Shown here piece after piece: positions 38,287-47,156 of a DNA stretch of 53,265 nucleotides. The notes below the pieces were generated by a model, which was not told the origin of the DNA, ran no database searches, and saw only the letters and a program-made list of their open reading frames with translations. The first letter of the stretch is position 1. Each line of letters starts with the position of its first letter. This DNA is from Gammaproteobacteria bacterium (GTDB taxonomy: Bacteria > Pseudomonadota > Gammaproteobacteria > Steroidobacterales > Steroidobacteraceae): contig JABCZO010000029.1 in NCBI GenBank assembly GCA_013289615.1, positions 1 through 53,265 on the forward strand. Direction: 5' to 3'. The position numbers and the translations under genes were made by a program.

Positions 38287-40425
38287 ATGTCCCACAAGCC
38301 ACGACCCTGGCGCAAGCTCCTGGCGCCGTTTGCCCTGTCCGCCCTGGGGCTGCTGGCCCTGACGGCCGCCGGCTCCACCGGCGCGCCGGCGGTGACCGGC
38401 CTGCTGCCCGAAGGGGCGCTCGGCCCTACCGCCCAGCAGCGGCTGCTGGCGCCGCGCATCGCCAATATTCTCGAGCAGAATCACTACCGCCATATCGCGA
38501 TCGACGACAAGTTCTCGCCGCAGGTGTTCGACCGCTTCGTGAGCGCACTCGACGGCCAGCACAGCTATTTCCTGGCCGGCGACGTGTCCGGTTTCGAGCG
38601 CTGGCGCAGCCACTTCGGCGACATGATCCACACCGGCGAGATGGACCCCGCCTACCTGATCTTCAATGTGTTCCAGCAGCGCAATCGCGAACGCATCAAC
38701 TATGCGATCAAGCTGCTCGACACCGAGCCGGACTGGAGCGTCGACGAGAGCTTCAACTTCGATCGCGAGCATGCGCCCTGGCCGGCCACGCAGGCGGACA
38801 TGGATGAGCTGTGGCGCCTGCGCATCAAGAATGACGCCATCTCGCTGATGCTGACCGGCAAGAGCTGGCCCGACACGGTCGACCTGCTGCGCAAGCGCTA
38901 CCAGCGCGTGCTCTCGCGGCTCGACAAGATCACGCCCGAGGACGTTTTTGAATCGCTGATGAACGCCTATTGCGCCGTCTACGATCCACACAGCAATTAT
39001 TTCTCCCCGCGCAGTTCCGAGGAGTATCGCATCCAGATGAGCCTGAGCTATGAGGGCATCGGCGCCTCGTTGCAGCTCACAGACGACTACATCACCGTCA
39101 CCAACATCCTGCCCGGCGGTCCGGCCGCCACCGACGGCAGCCTCAAGCCCAACGATCGCATCACCGGTGTCGGCCAGGGCCACGACGGGCCGGTGACCGA
39201 CGTCATCGGCTGGCGTCTGGACGATGTGGTGCAGCTGATCCGCGGCAAGGTCAGCACCATCGTGCGGCTGCAGATTCTGCCTGCCGGCGCCACCCCCGGC
39301 ACCGCCGAGCGCACCATTGAGCTGACGCGCAACAAGGTCACCCTCGAGGCTCAGGCGGCCAAGAAGGAGGTGCGGCAGATCACACGCAACGGCCATGTCT
39401 ACAAAATCGGCATCATCACGGTGCCGAGCTTCTATAACGACATGGACGCGGCCAATGGCGGCGACGCCAACAACCGCAGCACCACCCATGATGTGCGCCG
39501 GCTGCTGCAGGCGCTGACCGTCGGCGGCGGTATCGACGCCCTGGTGCTCGACCTGCGCGGCGACGGCGGCGGTTACCTGCCCGAGGCCATCGGGCTGACG
39601 CATCTGTTCATCAATCACGGGCCGGTCGTGCAGCTCAAGGACACCTCCGGGCAACTCGAAGTCCTCGATGAGCCCGATCCGGGCCAGGCGTATTCCGGTC
39701 CGCTCGCCGTACTGGTGGACCGGACCAGCGCATCGGCGTCCGAGATATTCTCCGGCGCGATCCAGGATTTCCATCGCGGCCTGATCATAGGGCAGACGAC
39801 TTTCGGCAAGGGCACCGTCCAAAGCGTGATTCCGCTCGATCGCTGGTCCTCGCGGCCGACCGAGGGACAGGTCACGGTGACCATAGGCAAGTTCTATCGC
39901 ATCACCGGCGAGAGCACGCAGCTACGCGGTGTTGCCCCGGATATCGCATTGCCGTCGCCCATCAGCACCGACGATGTCGGCGAGAGCGTTCTCGAGCATG
40001 CGCTGCCCTGGGACCGGATTGCATCGGTGCCGTTTCGCGCTCAGGTTCCCGAGCCGAGCACAATGCAGACGCTCGCCGGCGAGGAGAACGATCGCGCCCT
40101 GCACAATGCCGATTACCAGTGGCTGCTGGCAAGCCTGAATTCGCTCGACAGCGCGCGCAAGGAAAAGACCCTGTCGCTTAACCTGAAGAAGCGCCAGCAG
40201 CAGCGCGTCGCGCAGGACCTGGCGCGCCTGACGCAGGAAAACCTGCGCCGCGGCGCCGACGGTCTGCCGCCGTGGAAGGCCGTGGATGAGATCAGCATCA
40301 GCGATGAACCGGATGTGATTCTGGCACAGGCGGGCGACATCATGGCCGATGCGCTAGCGAGCAATGCCAGCCGCGGCGCCCCGGCGCTCGCCCAACAGGC
40401 ACCGGCCGCGACCGCTGGCCACTAG
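38287..40425 (+). CDS. prc: Periplasmic carboxy-terminal processing protease Prc/Tsp
   Basis: This encodes 712 residues. A signal peptide covers about the first 32 residues. The N-terminal domain includes DKFSPQVFDRFVSALDGQHS, and a PDZ domain follows (YEGIGASLQLTDDYITVTNI). The S41 protease core has the serine in TSASASEIFSGA and the lysine in TFGKGTVQSV. A C-terminal helical region (LNLKKRQQQRVAQDL) matches the long Prc form of gammaproteobacteria. Prc removes C-termini of periplasmic proteins and peptidoglycan hydrolases. The ATG at 38287 is chosen over an earlier TTG. Confidence 0.93.
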   Translation: MSHKPRPWRKLLAPFALSALGLLALTAAGSTGAPAVTGLLPEGALGPTAQQRLLAPRIANILEQNHYRHIAIDDKFSPQVFDRFVSALDGQHSYFLAGDVSGFERWRSHFGDMIHTGEMDPAYLIFNVFQQRNRERINYAIKLLDTEPDWSVDESFNFDREHAPWPATQADMDELWRLRIKNDAISLMLTGKSWPDTVDLLRKRYQRVLSRLDKITPEDVFESLMNAYCAVYDPHSNYFSPRSSEEYRIQMSLSYEGIGASLQLTDDYITVTNILPGGPAATDGSLKPNDRITGVGQGHDGPVTDVIGWRLDDVVQLIRGKVSTIVRLQILPAGATPGTAERTIELTRNKVTLEAQAAKKEVRQITRNGHVYKIGIITVPSFYNDMDAANGGDANNRSTTHDVRRLLQALTVGGGIDALVLDLRGDGGGYLPEAIGLTHLFINHGPVVQLKDTSGQLEVLDEPDPGQAYSGPLAVLVDRTSASASEIFSGAIQDFHRGLIIGQTTFGKGTVQSVIPLDRWSSRPTEGQVTVTIGKFYRITGESTQLRGVAPDIALPSPISTDDVGESVLEHALPWDRIASVPFRAQVPEPSTMQTLAGEENDRALHNADYQWLLASLNSLDSARKEKTLSLNLKKRQQQRVAQDLARLTQENLRRGADGLPPWKAVDEISISDEPDVILAQAGDIMADALASNASRGAPALAQQAPAATAGH

Positions 40426-40454
40426 CGATCCGGGCTGTTTGCAGCGGCGCGCCG

Positions 40455-41486
40455 TCAGCGCAGCAGCACGCGGAAGATCTCCCACAGATCGTCCGACAGT
40501 ACCTTGGACCCATCGATCGCGGCTGCGAGACTCTCGGCGGTCGGCACCGTGTCACCGCTACTGCGGTATTTGGCCAGCTCGCGCACGAACTCCGAGCGCT
40601 GCTTGATCTCCTGCTGCAGCGTGCCGCGCTGCTGCAGCAAGCCGCGACCCAGCACGATCGCGGCCATGGTGGCCTCGCAGCGCGCCCGATCGCCGTATTC
40701 ATCGCGCGGCGGTTCGCGCCGGCCGGACGCCGCGCGCGCCAGTTCCATCAGCGGCGTACGCGCCAGCCGCTCCACCAGCACCTGCGCATAGGCAATCGTC
40801 GCCTGATTGATCGCCCGGCGCGCATCGACCGACAGGCCGCCGAATTCCGGGGCCGGTTCGGCATCGAGGGCATCGCGCCCGGTGCGCGCGGCCTCCAGAT
40901 CCTGCATGCACAGCATCGACTGCAGACTGGCGGTCTGCAGACGCTGGCGTATGGTGCGACGTTTGAAGAAGTGCCAGAACTGGCGCAGGCGCGCGAGTTC
41001 CTGCTCGAGCTGCGCGACCGTGTCGCGTGCGGCGACGGCGTTGTTCTCGGCATCGCGTAACTTGGCCTCGATCCCCTGGCGGCGCTCGAACTGTTCGCGG
41101 TTGTACTCGGCGAAGAACGCGCGCCGTTCGCGCTCTTCCTGCTGCGCGGCGAGCTCGGCGACGAACTGCGTAAGCAGCGTGCGGCCCAGATTCCACAGCT
41201 CGCGCAGCTGATAGAAGACCAGAGTGGGATAGGCGGTCTCGGGCTGGGACAGGCGCCCTTCCAGGCCCTGCAGCATTTCCTGCACGCGCGCGGTAGCGCC
41301 TTCCTGCTGCTTGACCCGATCCTTCAATCGCTGCACTTCGTCCTGCAGCGTTATATGGGATTTCTTCAGTTCGGCGCGGTTACGAAACAGGTGCAGCACG
41401 CGGTCGTCGTCGACCTCGAGCTTATTCGAGTCCCCGCCGAGTCGCAGGAAACCCAGTTGTGAGATCAGCTTCATTAGTGGCGCCAT
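40455..41486 (-). CDS. Coiled-coil protein of unknown function
   Basis: This encodes 343 residues, highly charged and almost entirely helical. Long heptad-rich segments lie at about residues 35-75 (LKKSHITLQDEVQRLKDRVK) and 110-165 (NREQFERRQGIEAKLRDAEN). No signal peptide or membrane helix is present, so it is probably cytoplasmic. I do not recognise a family. A GTG three codons upstream is an alternative start. It converges with prc and lies downstream of the DUF1249 gene on the same strand. Confidence 0.75.
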   Translation of the reverse strand: MAPLMKLISQLGFLRLGGDSNKLEVDDDRVLHLFRNRAELKKSHITLQDEVQRLKDRVKQQEGATARVQEMLQGLEGRLSQPETAYPTLVFYQLRELWNLGRTLLTQFVAELAAQQEERERRAFFAEYNREQFERRQGIEAKLRDAENNAVAARDTVAQLEQELARLRQFWHFFKRRTIRQRLQTASLQSMLCMQDLEAARTGRDALDAEPAPEFGGLSVDARRAINQATIAYAQVLVERLARTPLMELARAASGRREPPRDEYGDRARCEATMAAIVLGRGLLQQRGTLQQEIKQRSEFVRELAKYRSSGDTVPTAESLAAAIDGSKVLSDDLWEIFRVLLR

Positions 41487-41528
41487 GATGCGCACGGGCC
41501 ACCGTCCGCGAGCCGTTGGTGAAAAGCC

Positions 41529-41993
41529 CTAGATCGTGAACCTGTGGCCCCGCTCTACGCAGTACTCCAGCCACTTATTTAGCATCATGTTGCGAGTCCA
41601 ACGCTGATGCAGTTCACGTTCCCCCTTCCGGGGGTCCCGCCGCTGGGTGTTATGTTCCTTCGGCCGGTGCTGGCGGAACTGATCCGCCTCGAGCAGCCGC
41701 GCGTCGTGATAGGCGCGCAACCTGAGGTCCGGCAACCGCTCGAAGCCACCGCCGTCACCCGACGGCAATAAATAGGTCAGCGTCAGCAGGCTGGTGTACG
41801 GCATGTGCTCGAGCACCGCCAGACGCAGCTCGCAGTCGCCATCGACACGCGAGATCAGCGTTCCTGCCAGGCGCGTCGGATCGCCCGCCAGATGCAGGAA
41901 ACGCAGGTAATTGCTCTCGTACAGGCTCATCAGCGCAACAAACCCCCGGGGGCGCGCCCGCCACGACACCTTGATGTCAGCCTCGCAGAGCAT
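41529..41993 (-). CDS. DUF1249 domain protein
   Basis: This encodes 154 residues. The pattern SLYESNYLRFLHLAGD, then LRLAVLEHMPYTSLLTLTYL, LRLRAYHDARLLEA and MMLNKWLEYCVERGHRF is typical of the DUF1249 family, small cytoplasmic proteins of gammaproteobacteria with unknown role. It lies between the oligoribonuclease gene and the coiled-coil gene on the same strand. Confidence 0.9.
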   Translation of the reverse strand: MLCEADIKVSWRARPRGFVALMSLYESNYLRFLHLAGDPTRLAGTLISRVDGDCELRLAVLEHMPYTSLLTLTYLLPSGDGGGFERLPDLRLRAYHDARLLEADQFRQHRPKEHNTQRRDPRKGERELHQRWTRNMMLNKWLEYCVERGHRFTI

Positions 41994-42100
41994 GCATTGA
42001 CTATAGCATGTGATGGTTTCGCAAAGCCGCAGCCTTGGAATGATTTAGTGGCGTGGTTCTCGAACCGCCGACAACGCTCGGCTACGCGCCATGCCGCCCC

Positions 42101-42646
42101 TTAGGGCTTGACGAACATGCGCTCGCGGTAATAGCGCAGTTCACTGATGGATTCGTAGATGTCTGCGCGCGCCAGGTGCGCCGACTGCTTGTTGTAGCCG
42201 CTCGCCATCGAGGGCATCCAGCGCCGCGCCAGCTCCTTCAGGGTACTGACGTCGAGATTGCGGTAATGGAAGAATTTCTCCAGCTCTGGCATCAATCGTG
42301 CAAGAAAACGCCGATCCTGGCAGATGCCGTTGCCACACATCGGCGATACGCCCGGATTCAGGTGTGTGCTCAGGAACAGCAACGTCTGGCGCTCGGCCTC
42401 GGTCACGCTCATGCGGCTCGAACGCACCCGCGCCAGCAGCCCCGAGCCGCCATGCTGGCGCTGATTCCACTCATCCATGCGCGCCAGCACCGGTTCGGGC
42501 TGCTGGATCACCAGATCCGGGCCCTCGGCGACAACGTTGAGATCGTTGTCGGTGAGCACGGTGGCGCTCTCGATGATCTGATCGGTCTCCGGCATCAGGC
42601 CGGTCATCTCCAGGTCGATCCAGATCAGATACTGGGGATTCGCCAT
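42101..42646 (-). CDS. orn: Oligoribonuclease
   Basis: This encodes 181 residues. It degrades RNA dinucleotides to mononucleotides, the last step of RNA turnover and of cyclic-di-GMP breakdown (pGpG). The DEDDh exonuclease motifs are [12 protein letters not shown] (D and E), [25 protein letters not shown] and [19 protein letters not shown], with the histidine and final aspartate. The start at 42646 (MANPQY) is chosen over a start six codons earlier because family members begin there. It is divergent from rsgA, as in Escherichia coli. Confidence 0.95.
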   Translation of the reverse strand: MANPQYLIWIDLEMTGLMPETDQIIESATVLTDNDLNVVAEGPDLVIQQPEPVLARMDEWNQRQHGGSGLLARVRSSRMSVTEAERQTLLFLSTHLNPGVSPMCGNGICQDRRFLARLMPELEKFFHYRNLDVSTLKELARRWMPSMASGYNKQSAHLARADIYESISELRYYRERMFVKP

Positions 42647-42687
42647 GGCGCCTCGTAGCCGCAAGAGTTAGGGCATCATAGCAAGGA

Positions 42688-43599
42688 ATGTCGCTCGCCC
42701 GAGTCACTGTCACCCATCGCCGCCTGCTGCACGTGCGCACCGCAGATGGCCGCGAAGCCGTGGCACGCCCGGCGCGTCGCGAGCTGTCGATCGTCTGCGG
42801 CGACTTCGTGCACTTCGAGCTCGATGAGCGCCACGACGAACTCAATGTGGTCGCGGTCGAACCGCGCAGCAGCGCGCTCTATCGCACCAATGCGCGCGGC
42901 GGCAGCGAACTGATCGCCGCCAATCTGTCGCTGCTGCTGGTGGTGGCGGCGCCACGGCCGCAGCCGGATTTCTTCGTGGTCGATCGGTACCTGTGCGCTG
43001 CGCAATGCGCGGGCGTGGCGGCGGCAGTGGTGCTGAATAAGTCGGAGCTGGCAATCGACGCCGACATCGAGCGCGAGCTGGCCAACTACAGTGCCGCCGG
43101 CTATCGCTGCCTGCGAGTCTCGGCGCTGCAGCAGGCTGCGATGGCGGCACTGTCGGCACTGCTGCCGCAGCAGACGGCCATGCTGGTCGGCCAGTCGGGG
43201 GTGGGCAAATCGTCGCTGCTGCGCCAGCTTGTGCCCGACAGCGAGGCAACCATAGGCGAGCTGATTCGCGACGACGAGGGGCGACATACCACCACCGCGA
43301 CACGGCTGTACCAGCTACCGGGCGGTGGCGAGATCATCGATTCCCCGGGGGTGCGCGATTTCGCCCCGGCGATCGACCGCCTGACTGGCTCCGATCTGGG
43401 CTTTCCGGAGATCGAGGCACTGGCACCGCGCTGCCGCTTTGCCGATTGCCGTCACCTGCGCGAGCCCGACTGCGCCGTGCGCGCGGCCATCGGAGCGGGC
43501 TTTAGCGAGCGGCGCTATGAGAGCTATCGGCGGCTGCGCCGGCTGTACGAGCGACTGAGCGCGGAACGCCTCGCAGGCGGCGAGCGCCGGCGGCGCTGA
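42688..43599 (+). CDS. rsgA: Ribosome small-subunit-dependent GTPase A
   Basis: This encodes 303 residues. RsgA checks late 30S subunit maturation. The circularly permuted GTPase order is visible: NKSEL (G4) comes first, then GQSGVGKSSLLRQL (G1) and DSPGVRDF (G3). The zinc site is CRFADCRHLREPDCAV near the C-terminus. The N-terminal OB-fold carries LSIVCGDFVHFEL. The gene lies divergently from orn, with 41 bases between their starts. Confidence 0.95.
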   Translation: MSLARVTVTHRRLLHVRTADGREAVARPARRELSIVCGDFVHFELDERHDELNVVAVEPRSSALYRTNARGGSELIAANLSLLLVVAAPRPQPDFFVVDRYLCAAQCAGVAAAVVLNKSELAIDADIERELANYSAAGYRCLRVSALQQAAMAALSALLPQQTAMLVGQSGVGKSSLLRQLVPDSEATIGELIRDDEGRHTTTATRLYQLPGGGEIIDSPGVRDFAPAIDRLTGSDLGFPEIEALAPRCRFADCRHLREPDCAVRAAIGAGFSERRYESYRRLRRLYERLSAERLAGGERRRR

Positions 43600-43632
43600 A
43601 CCGCGCGGCTGCAGCACTCTGGGCCTCGCGCC

Positions 43633-44232
43633 CTAGGTCAGCGCGTGACGCCCTGCCATCGCATGAGCCAGCGTGCCGCCATCCACATACTCGAGCTCTC
43701 CGCCCACCGGCACGCCATGTGCAATGCGGCTCGCAGCAATCCCGCGCGCGCGCACCAGCTCGGAAAAGAAATGTGCCGTAGCCTCGCCCTCGACCGTCGG
43801 ATTGGTCGCCAGAATCACCTCGCTCACCCCACCGCCATCGAGCAGTGCCTCGAACTCGCGCGCGCCGAGCTCGTCCGGACCGACGCCGTCGAGCGGCGAG
43901 AGATGTCCCATGAGCACGAAGTAATGGCCGCGATAGCCACCCGACTGCTCGATCGCCACTACATCGGCCGGGGATTCGACCAGACACAGCAGCGACCGAT
44001 CACGCAGCGGGTTGGCGCAGGTGGAGCACAGCGTGCCTTCGGTCAGCATGCGGCAGCGGCCGCAGCGAACCACCGAATCGAGCGCCATATTGAGTGAATT
44101 GGCCAGCACGCGCGCGGCCGGCCGGCCGGCCTGCAGCAGCTGAAATGCCATGCGCTGCGCGCTCTTCGGCCCGACCCCGGGCAGTGTGCGCAGCGCCTCG
44201 ATCAGGGCCGCCAGAGCGGGCGAATGCTTCAT
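43633..44232 (-). CDS. recR: Recombination protein RecR
   Basis: This encodes 199 residues, the normal length. It works with RecF and RecO in loading RecA on gaps. The helix-hairpin-helix is [17 protein letters not shown], the zinc finger [16 protein letters not shown], and the Toprim motif is seen in [16 protein letters not shown]. The start at 44232 (MKHSPAL) is preferred since the upstream extension is not RecR-like. It follows the ybaB gene by 19 bases. Confidence 0.96.
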   Translation of the reverse strand: MKHSPALAALIEALRTLPGVGPKSAQRMAFQLLQAGRPAARVLANSLNMALDSVVRCGRCRMLTEGTLCSTCANPLRDRSLLCLVESPADVVAIEQSGGYRGHYFVLMGHLSPLDGVGPDELGAREFEALLDGGGVSEVILATNPTVEGEATAHFFSELVRARGIAASRIAHGVPVGGELEYVDGGTLAHAMAGRHALT

Positions 44233-44251
44233 CGTCAGCGCGTCATGGCCG

Positions 44252-44572
44252 TCAGAACGGCAGCTTGACGCCCGGCGGCAATGACAGGCCGCCCATCGCC
44301 GCCGACAGCTTGGCCTGCGAGGCGGCCTCCAGCCGATGCACTGCGTCGTTGATCGCAGCGGCAACCAGGTCCTCGAGCATCTCGCGATCCTCGCCGACGA
44401 TCGACGGCTCGATCTGCACGCGCTTGACCTCGTGTCGTCCGGTCATCAGCACCTTGACCATGCCGCCTCCGGACTCGCCGGTCACCTCGAGACTGGCGAT
44501 CTCGGCCTGCGCCTTCTGCATATTGGCCTGCAGCGCCTGCGCCTGTTTGACGAACTGGTTCATGTTAGCCAC
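44252..44572 (-). CDS. ybaB: Nucleoid-associated protein, YbaB/EbfC family
   Basis: This encodes 106 residues. The family pattern [39 protein letters not shown] and a final LPPGVKLPF is clear. It binds DNA as a dimer and affects nucleoid structure. The start is a GTG at 44572 with GAGGTGA upstream; an ATG three codons later is possible. It lies between dnaX and recR, the standard order in many bacteria. Confidence 0.95.
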   Translation of the reverse strand: MANMNQFVKQAQALQANMQKAQAEIASLEVTGESGGGMVKVLMTGRHEVKRVQIEPSIVGEDREMLEDLVAAAINDAVHRLEAASQAKLSAAMGGLSLPPGVKLPF

Positions 44573-44580
44573 GGGTCACC

Positions 44581-46266
44581 TCACTCGATCGGTTTAGCGG
44601 GCCGCACCGAGTCCGGCAGCACGCTCGCGCCAAAGCGTTCTTTGAATGTCCCCACCAGCGCGTCAGCCTCGAACGCCAACTGCGCCTGCGCCCGCCGCTG
44701 CGCCTCCAGCCTCTCAGCCGCACGCGCCGGCGTCTCGTGCGCATCATCACGCAGCTCAAATTGCAGCCGCACGGGCTCACCGAAGTAACGCGACAGCGCC
44801 TGTGCCAGCTTATCCTCGAGCGCGCGCGTTCGCATCGAGGCGCTGCGCGGATCGAGCGCCAGCCGCAGCATCGCGCCCTCGCGTCCCAGCAGCGCGCAAT
44901 TTCTCGCCAGCTCACGCGGCGCGCCCTGCAGTTCCAATGCGGCGACGATCGCGGACCAGTCGGGCATGGCGCAATTCAGCGGCGCCGGCGCGACATCGCT
45001 GCCGCCCGCAGCAGCCGCGGCCACCGCTGCGGCCGCCGCCGCCGTGGTGGCGGCGGCCGCCAACGGCGCCATCGCCACCGGGCCGCTTCCCGCCGGCAGT
45101 GCGGCCGCGCCCGCTCCCGCCAGGGCCGGGGACGGCGTCGGCGCCGGGGTCGGCGTGGATGCCAGCGCCGCGGGCGCGGTGGCCGGACGAAATGCCAACA
45201 TGCGCATCAGCGTCATCCGAAAGCCGGTCCTGGCGTCTGGGGCCAGGGCCAGATCACGCCTACCCAAGATGGCGGTCTGGTAATACAGCTGCAGATCCTC
45301 GGCGGCAATCTGCGCCGCCAGTCGCGCGAGCAGTTCGGGCGGATGCAGCTCATCGCCTTCGAAGCCCGGCACCAGCTGCTTGAGCGCAACGCGCTCCAGC
45401 AGCGACGCCAGCTGGTCGAGCAGCTGAGCGTAGTCGGGCGACAGTTCGTCCAGCGAGCGGGCGTATTCGAGCAGCCTGGCGGCGTCGCCCGCCGCCAGCT
45501 GCTCGGCCACGCGCAGCACATGATCACGCTCGACCGTACCGAGCATCGCGCGTGCGTCGGCTTCAACTGCCTTGCCGTTACCGAACGCGAGCAACTGATC
45601 GAGCAGCGACAGCGCATCGCGCAGACTGCCGTCGCCGGCCTGGGCGAGCAGTTGCACCGCCGCTGCTTCGAACGCAATCTTCTCGGCCTGCAGAATGTGT
45701 GTCAGCCGCGAGCCGATCAGCGCCACCGACAGGCGCTTGAGATTGAACTGCAGGCAACGCGACAGCACCGTGACCGGCAGCTTCTGCGGCTCGGTGGTCG
45801 CGAGCAGGAACTTCACGTGCGGCGGCGGTTCCTCCAGCGTCTTGAGCAGCGCATTGAACGAATGCGCCGACAGCATGTGGACTTCGTCGATCAGATAGAT
45901 CTTGTAGCGGCTGCGGGTGGGCGCGTATTGCACGTTATCGAGCAATTCGCGGGTATCGTCCACCTTGGTACGCGACGCGGCGTCGACCTCGATCAGATCG
46001 ACGCTGCGGCCGGCATCGATCTCGCGACAGCTGGCGCACTGGTCGCATGGCGTCGCACTGACGCCGCATTCACAGTTGAGACATTTCGCCAGAATGCGCG
46101 CCACCGTGGTCTTGCCTACCCCGCGAGTGCCGGCAAACAAAAACGCGTGATGCAGCCGGCCGCTCGCCAGCGCATTGGCGAGCGCGCGCAGCACGTGCTC
46201 CTGCCCGGTCATTTCGGCAAAGCTGTGCGGCCGCCATTTACGAGCAAGTGCGGTGTAAGCGGTCAT
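44581..46266 (-). CDS. dnaX: DNA polymerase III subunits gamma and tau
   Basis: This encodes 561 residues. Clamp-loader ATPase motifs are present: FAGTRGVGKTTVARIL (Walker A), the zinc cluster CLNCECGVSATPCDQCASC and LIDEVHMLSAHSFNALL (Walker B), then EPPPHVKFLLATTEPQKL. Residues about 368-432 are a very Ala/Pro-rich linker, followed by the C-terminal tau region. I see no obvious A-rich slippery site for making a short gamma form. The gene starts 31 bases after the 4.5S RNA. Confidence 0.96.
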   Translation of the reverse strand: MTAYTALARKWRPHSFAEMTGQEHVLRALANALASGRLHHAFLFAGTRGVGKTTVARILAKCLNCECGVSATPCDQCASCREIDAGRSVDLIEVDAASRTKVDDTRELLDNVQYAPTRSRYKIYLIDEVHMLSAHSFNALLKTLEEPPPHVKFLLATTEPQKLPVTVLSRCLQFNLKRLSVALIGSRLTHILQAEKIAFEAAAVQLLAQAGDGSLRDALSLLDQLLAFGNGKAVEADARAMLGTVERDHVLRVAEQLAAGDAARLLEYARSLDELSPDYAQLLDQLASLLERVALKQLVPGFEGDELHPPELLARLAAQIAAEDLQLYYQTAILGRRDLALAPDARTGFRMTLMRMLAFRPATAPAALASTPTPAPTPSPALAGAGAAALPAGSGPVAMAPLAAAATTAAAAAAVAAAAAGGSDVAPAPLNCAMPDWSAIVAALELQGAPRELARNCALLGREGAMLRLALDPRSASMRTRALEDKLAQALSRYFGEPVRLQFELRDDAHETPARAAERLEAQRRAQAQLAFEADALVGTFKERFGASVLPDSVRPAKPIE

Positions 46267-46297
46267 TCAATCCCAAGCGTCTCGAGAGCAAACGGGA

Positions 46298-46411
46298 GGT
46301 GATCCGCACCAGTCTAGAACTTCGGCACCCGACCGCTCCGTTACCGCTGCTCCCTTCCGGGCCTGACGGGGTTCACGGTAAGTCGTCGCGAAGGAACCGG
46401 CGCGGATCACC
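46298..46411 (-). ncRNA. ffs: Signal recognition particle 4.5S RNA
   Basis: The reverse strand carries the universal SRP RNA core (GTCAGGCCCGGAAGGGAGCAGC, given here in parts: GTCAGGCCCGGAAG and GGGAGCAGC). The outer ends GGTGATCCGC and GCGGATCACC pair perfectly, giving a single long hairpin of about 114 nt. It is needed for targeting membrane proteins through Ffh. The 5' end lies only nine bases after the tRNA-Ser 3' end, so the two may be made as one precursor. Confidence 0.95.
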
Positions 46412-46420
46412 GTGGACCAA

Positions 46421-46512
46421 TGGCGGAGAGGGTGGGATTCGAACCCACGAACACCCGTGAAGATGTTACTGGAATTCCAGTCCAGCGCCTTCGACCGCTC
46501 GGCCACCTCTCC
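46421..46512 (-). tRNA. tRNA-Ser (anticodon GGA)
   Basis: The reverse strand forms a tRNA with acceptor arm GGAGAGG/CCTCTCC and an encoded CCA (46421-46423). The anticodon arm is CTGGA-CTGGAAT-TCCAG, giving GGA at the anticodon positions, which reads UCC and UCU. A long variable arm (about AACATCTTCACGGGTGTT) is typical of serine tRNAs. The T-arm contains GGTTCGAATCC. Confidence 0.97.
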
Positions 46513-46625
46513 ATTCAATGTGTTACGGGTATATCTTAAGGTCGATCGTCAATGCTGCAACCGAAAGTTGCCAGGCTTTCAGAGCGATGTTGAATTCTAA
46601 CAACGACGTCGTCAAAGCGCCTGTC

Positions 46626-47156
46626 CTAACCCGGCGGCACCACATCGCCGGAAGACCCGCCCTGAGGGGCGGCTGGGACGGTCGGTGCGGCAGGCGCGGG
46701 CGTTGCCTGCGGAGTCGCCGGTGCCGCGGGTGGCGTCACGGGTACCGTGGGTGGCGTCGCGGGTGCCGTGGGTAGCGTCGCGGGTGGCGTGACCGGCGTG
46801 GTGCCCGACGGTGCCGGGGCGACCGGCTTGGCGGCAGCGGGCGGCGCCTTGGCGTAGAACGGCGGCGGCAGCGCCAGGCAGGGCTCGGTCTTGGGTCGTT
46901 CCCGATCAGCCGAAGCGAGCTCGGGGATCTTCACCGCATTGCGCGTATCCGGCGCGCTCAGCCCTTCGGGGACTTTCAGCGCCGGTCGCGACTCCGCGTT
47001 GCCGGCAAACGGCTTTTCATGGCAGGTGGCCGGGTTCTTCGGGCTGCGATGAAACATACGATTGTACAGCGCGCAGCCGGTCAGCAACGGCAACAGTGCG
47101 ACGCATATCAGCAGCGCGCCGGGTGCGACGCGCAGCGGCGATCGGGGTCGGGTCAC
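46626..47156 (-). CDS. Short lipoprotein in the bamC position
   Basis: This encodes 176 residues starting with a GTG that overlaps the dapA stop by four bases. The lipobox is LLTGC near residue 26. The mature part has LKVPEGLSAPDTRN and VKIPEL, which resembles the unstructured N-terminal part of BamC, an outer-membrane assembly lipoprotein encoded after dapA in Escherichia coli. The folded BamC domains are absent; instead the last 70 residues are a Pro/Ala/Thr-rich repeat tail. It is thus only provisionally a BamC-like protein. Confidence 0.75.
   Translation of the reverse strand: MTRPRSPLRVAPGALLICVALLPLLTGCALYNRMFHRSPKNPATCHEKPFAGNAESRPALKVPEGLSAPDTRNAVKIPELASADRERPKTEPCLALPPPFYAKAPPAAAKPVAPAPSGTTPVTPPATLPTAPATPPTVPVTPPAAPATPQATPAPAAPTVPAAPQGGSSGDVVPPG
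46721..46797 (-). repeat. Imperfect GC-rich repeats encoding a Pro/Thr/Ala tail
   Basis: Several copies of a GGGTGGCGTC/GCGGGTGCCGT-type unit encode PATPPTVPVTPPAAPATP in the tail of the lipoprotein. Units are about 18 bp and imperfect, allowing length change by slippage without frame loss. Confidence 0.7.

Noticed and set aside
38242..39822. Long reverse frame opposite prc
   Set aside because: Antisense of prc; the prc motifs in the other strand are unmistakable.
44581..46266. Programmed frameshift in dnaX for a gamma form
   Set aside because: No A-rich slippery sequence with downstream hairpin was found by eye.
44737..46302. Long forward frame of 521 codons opposite dnaX
   Set aside because: Antisense shadow of dnaX with Arg/Gln-rich low-complexity translation.
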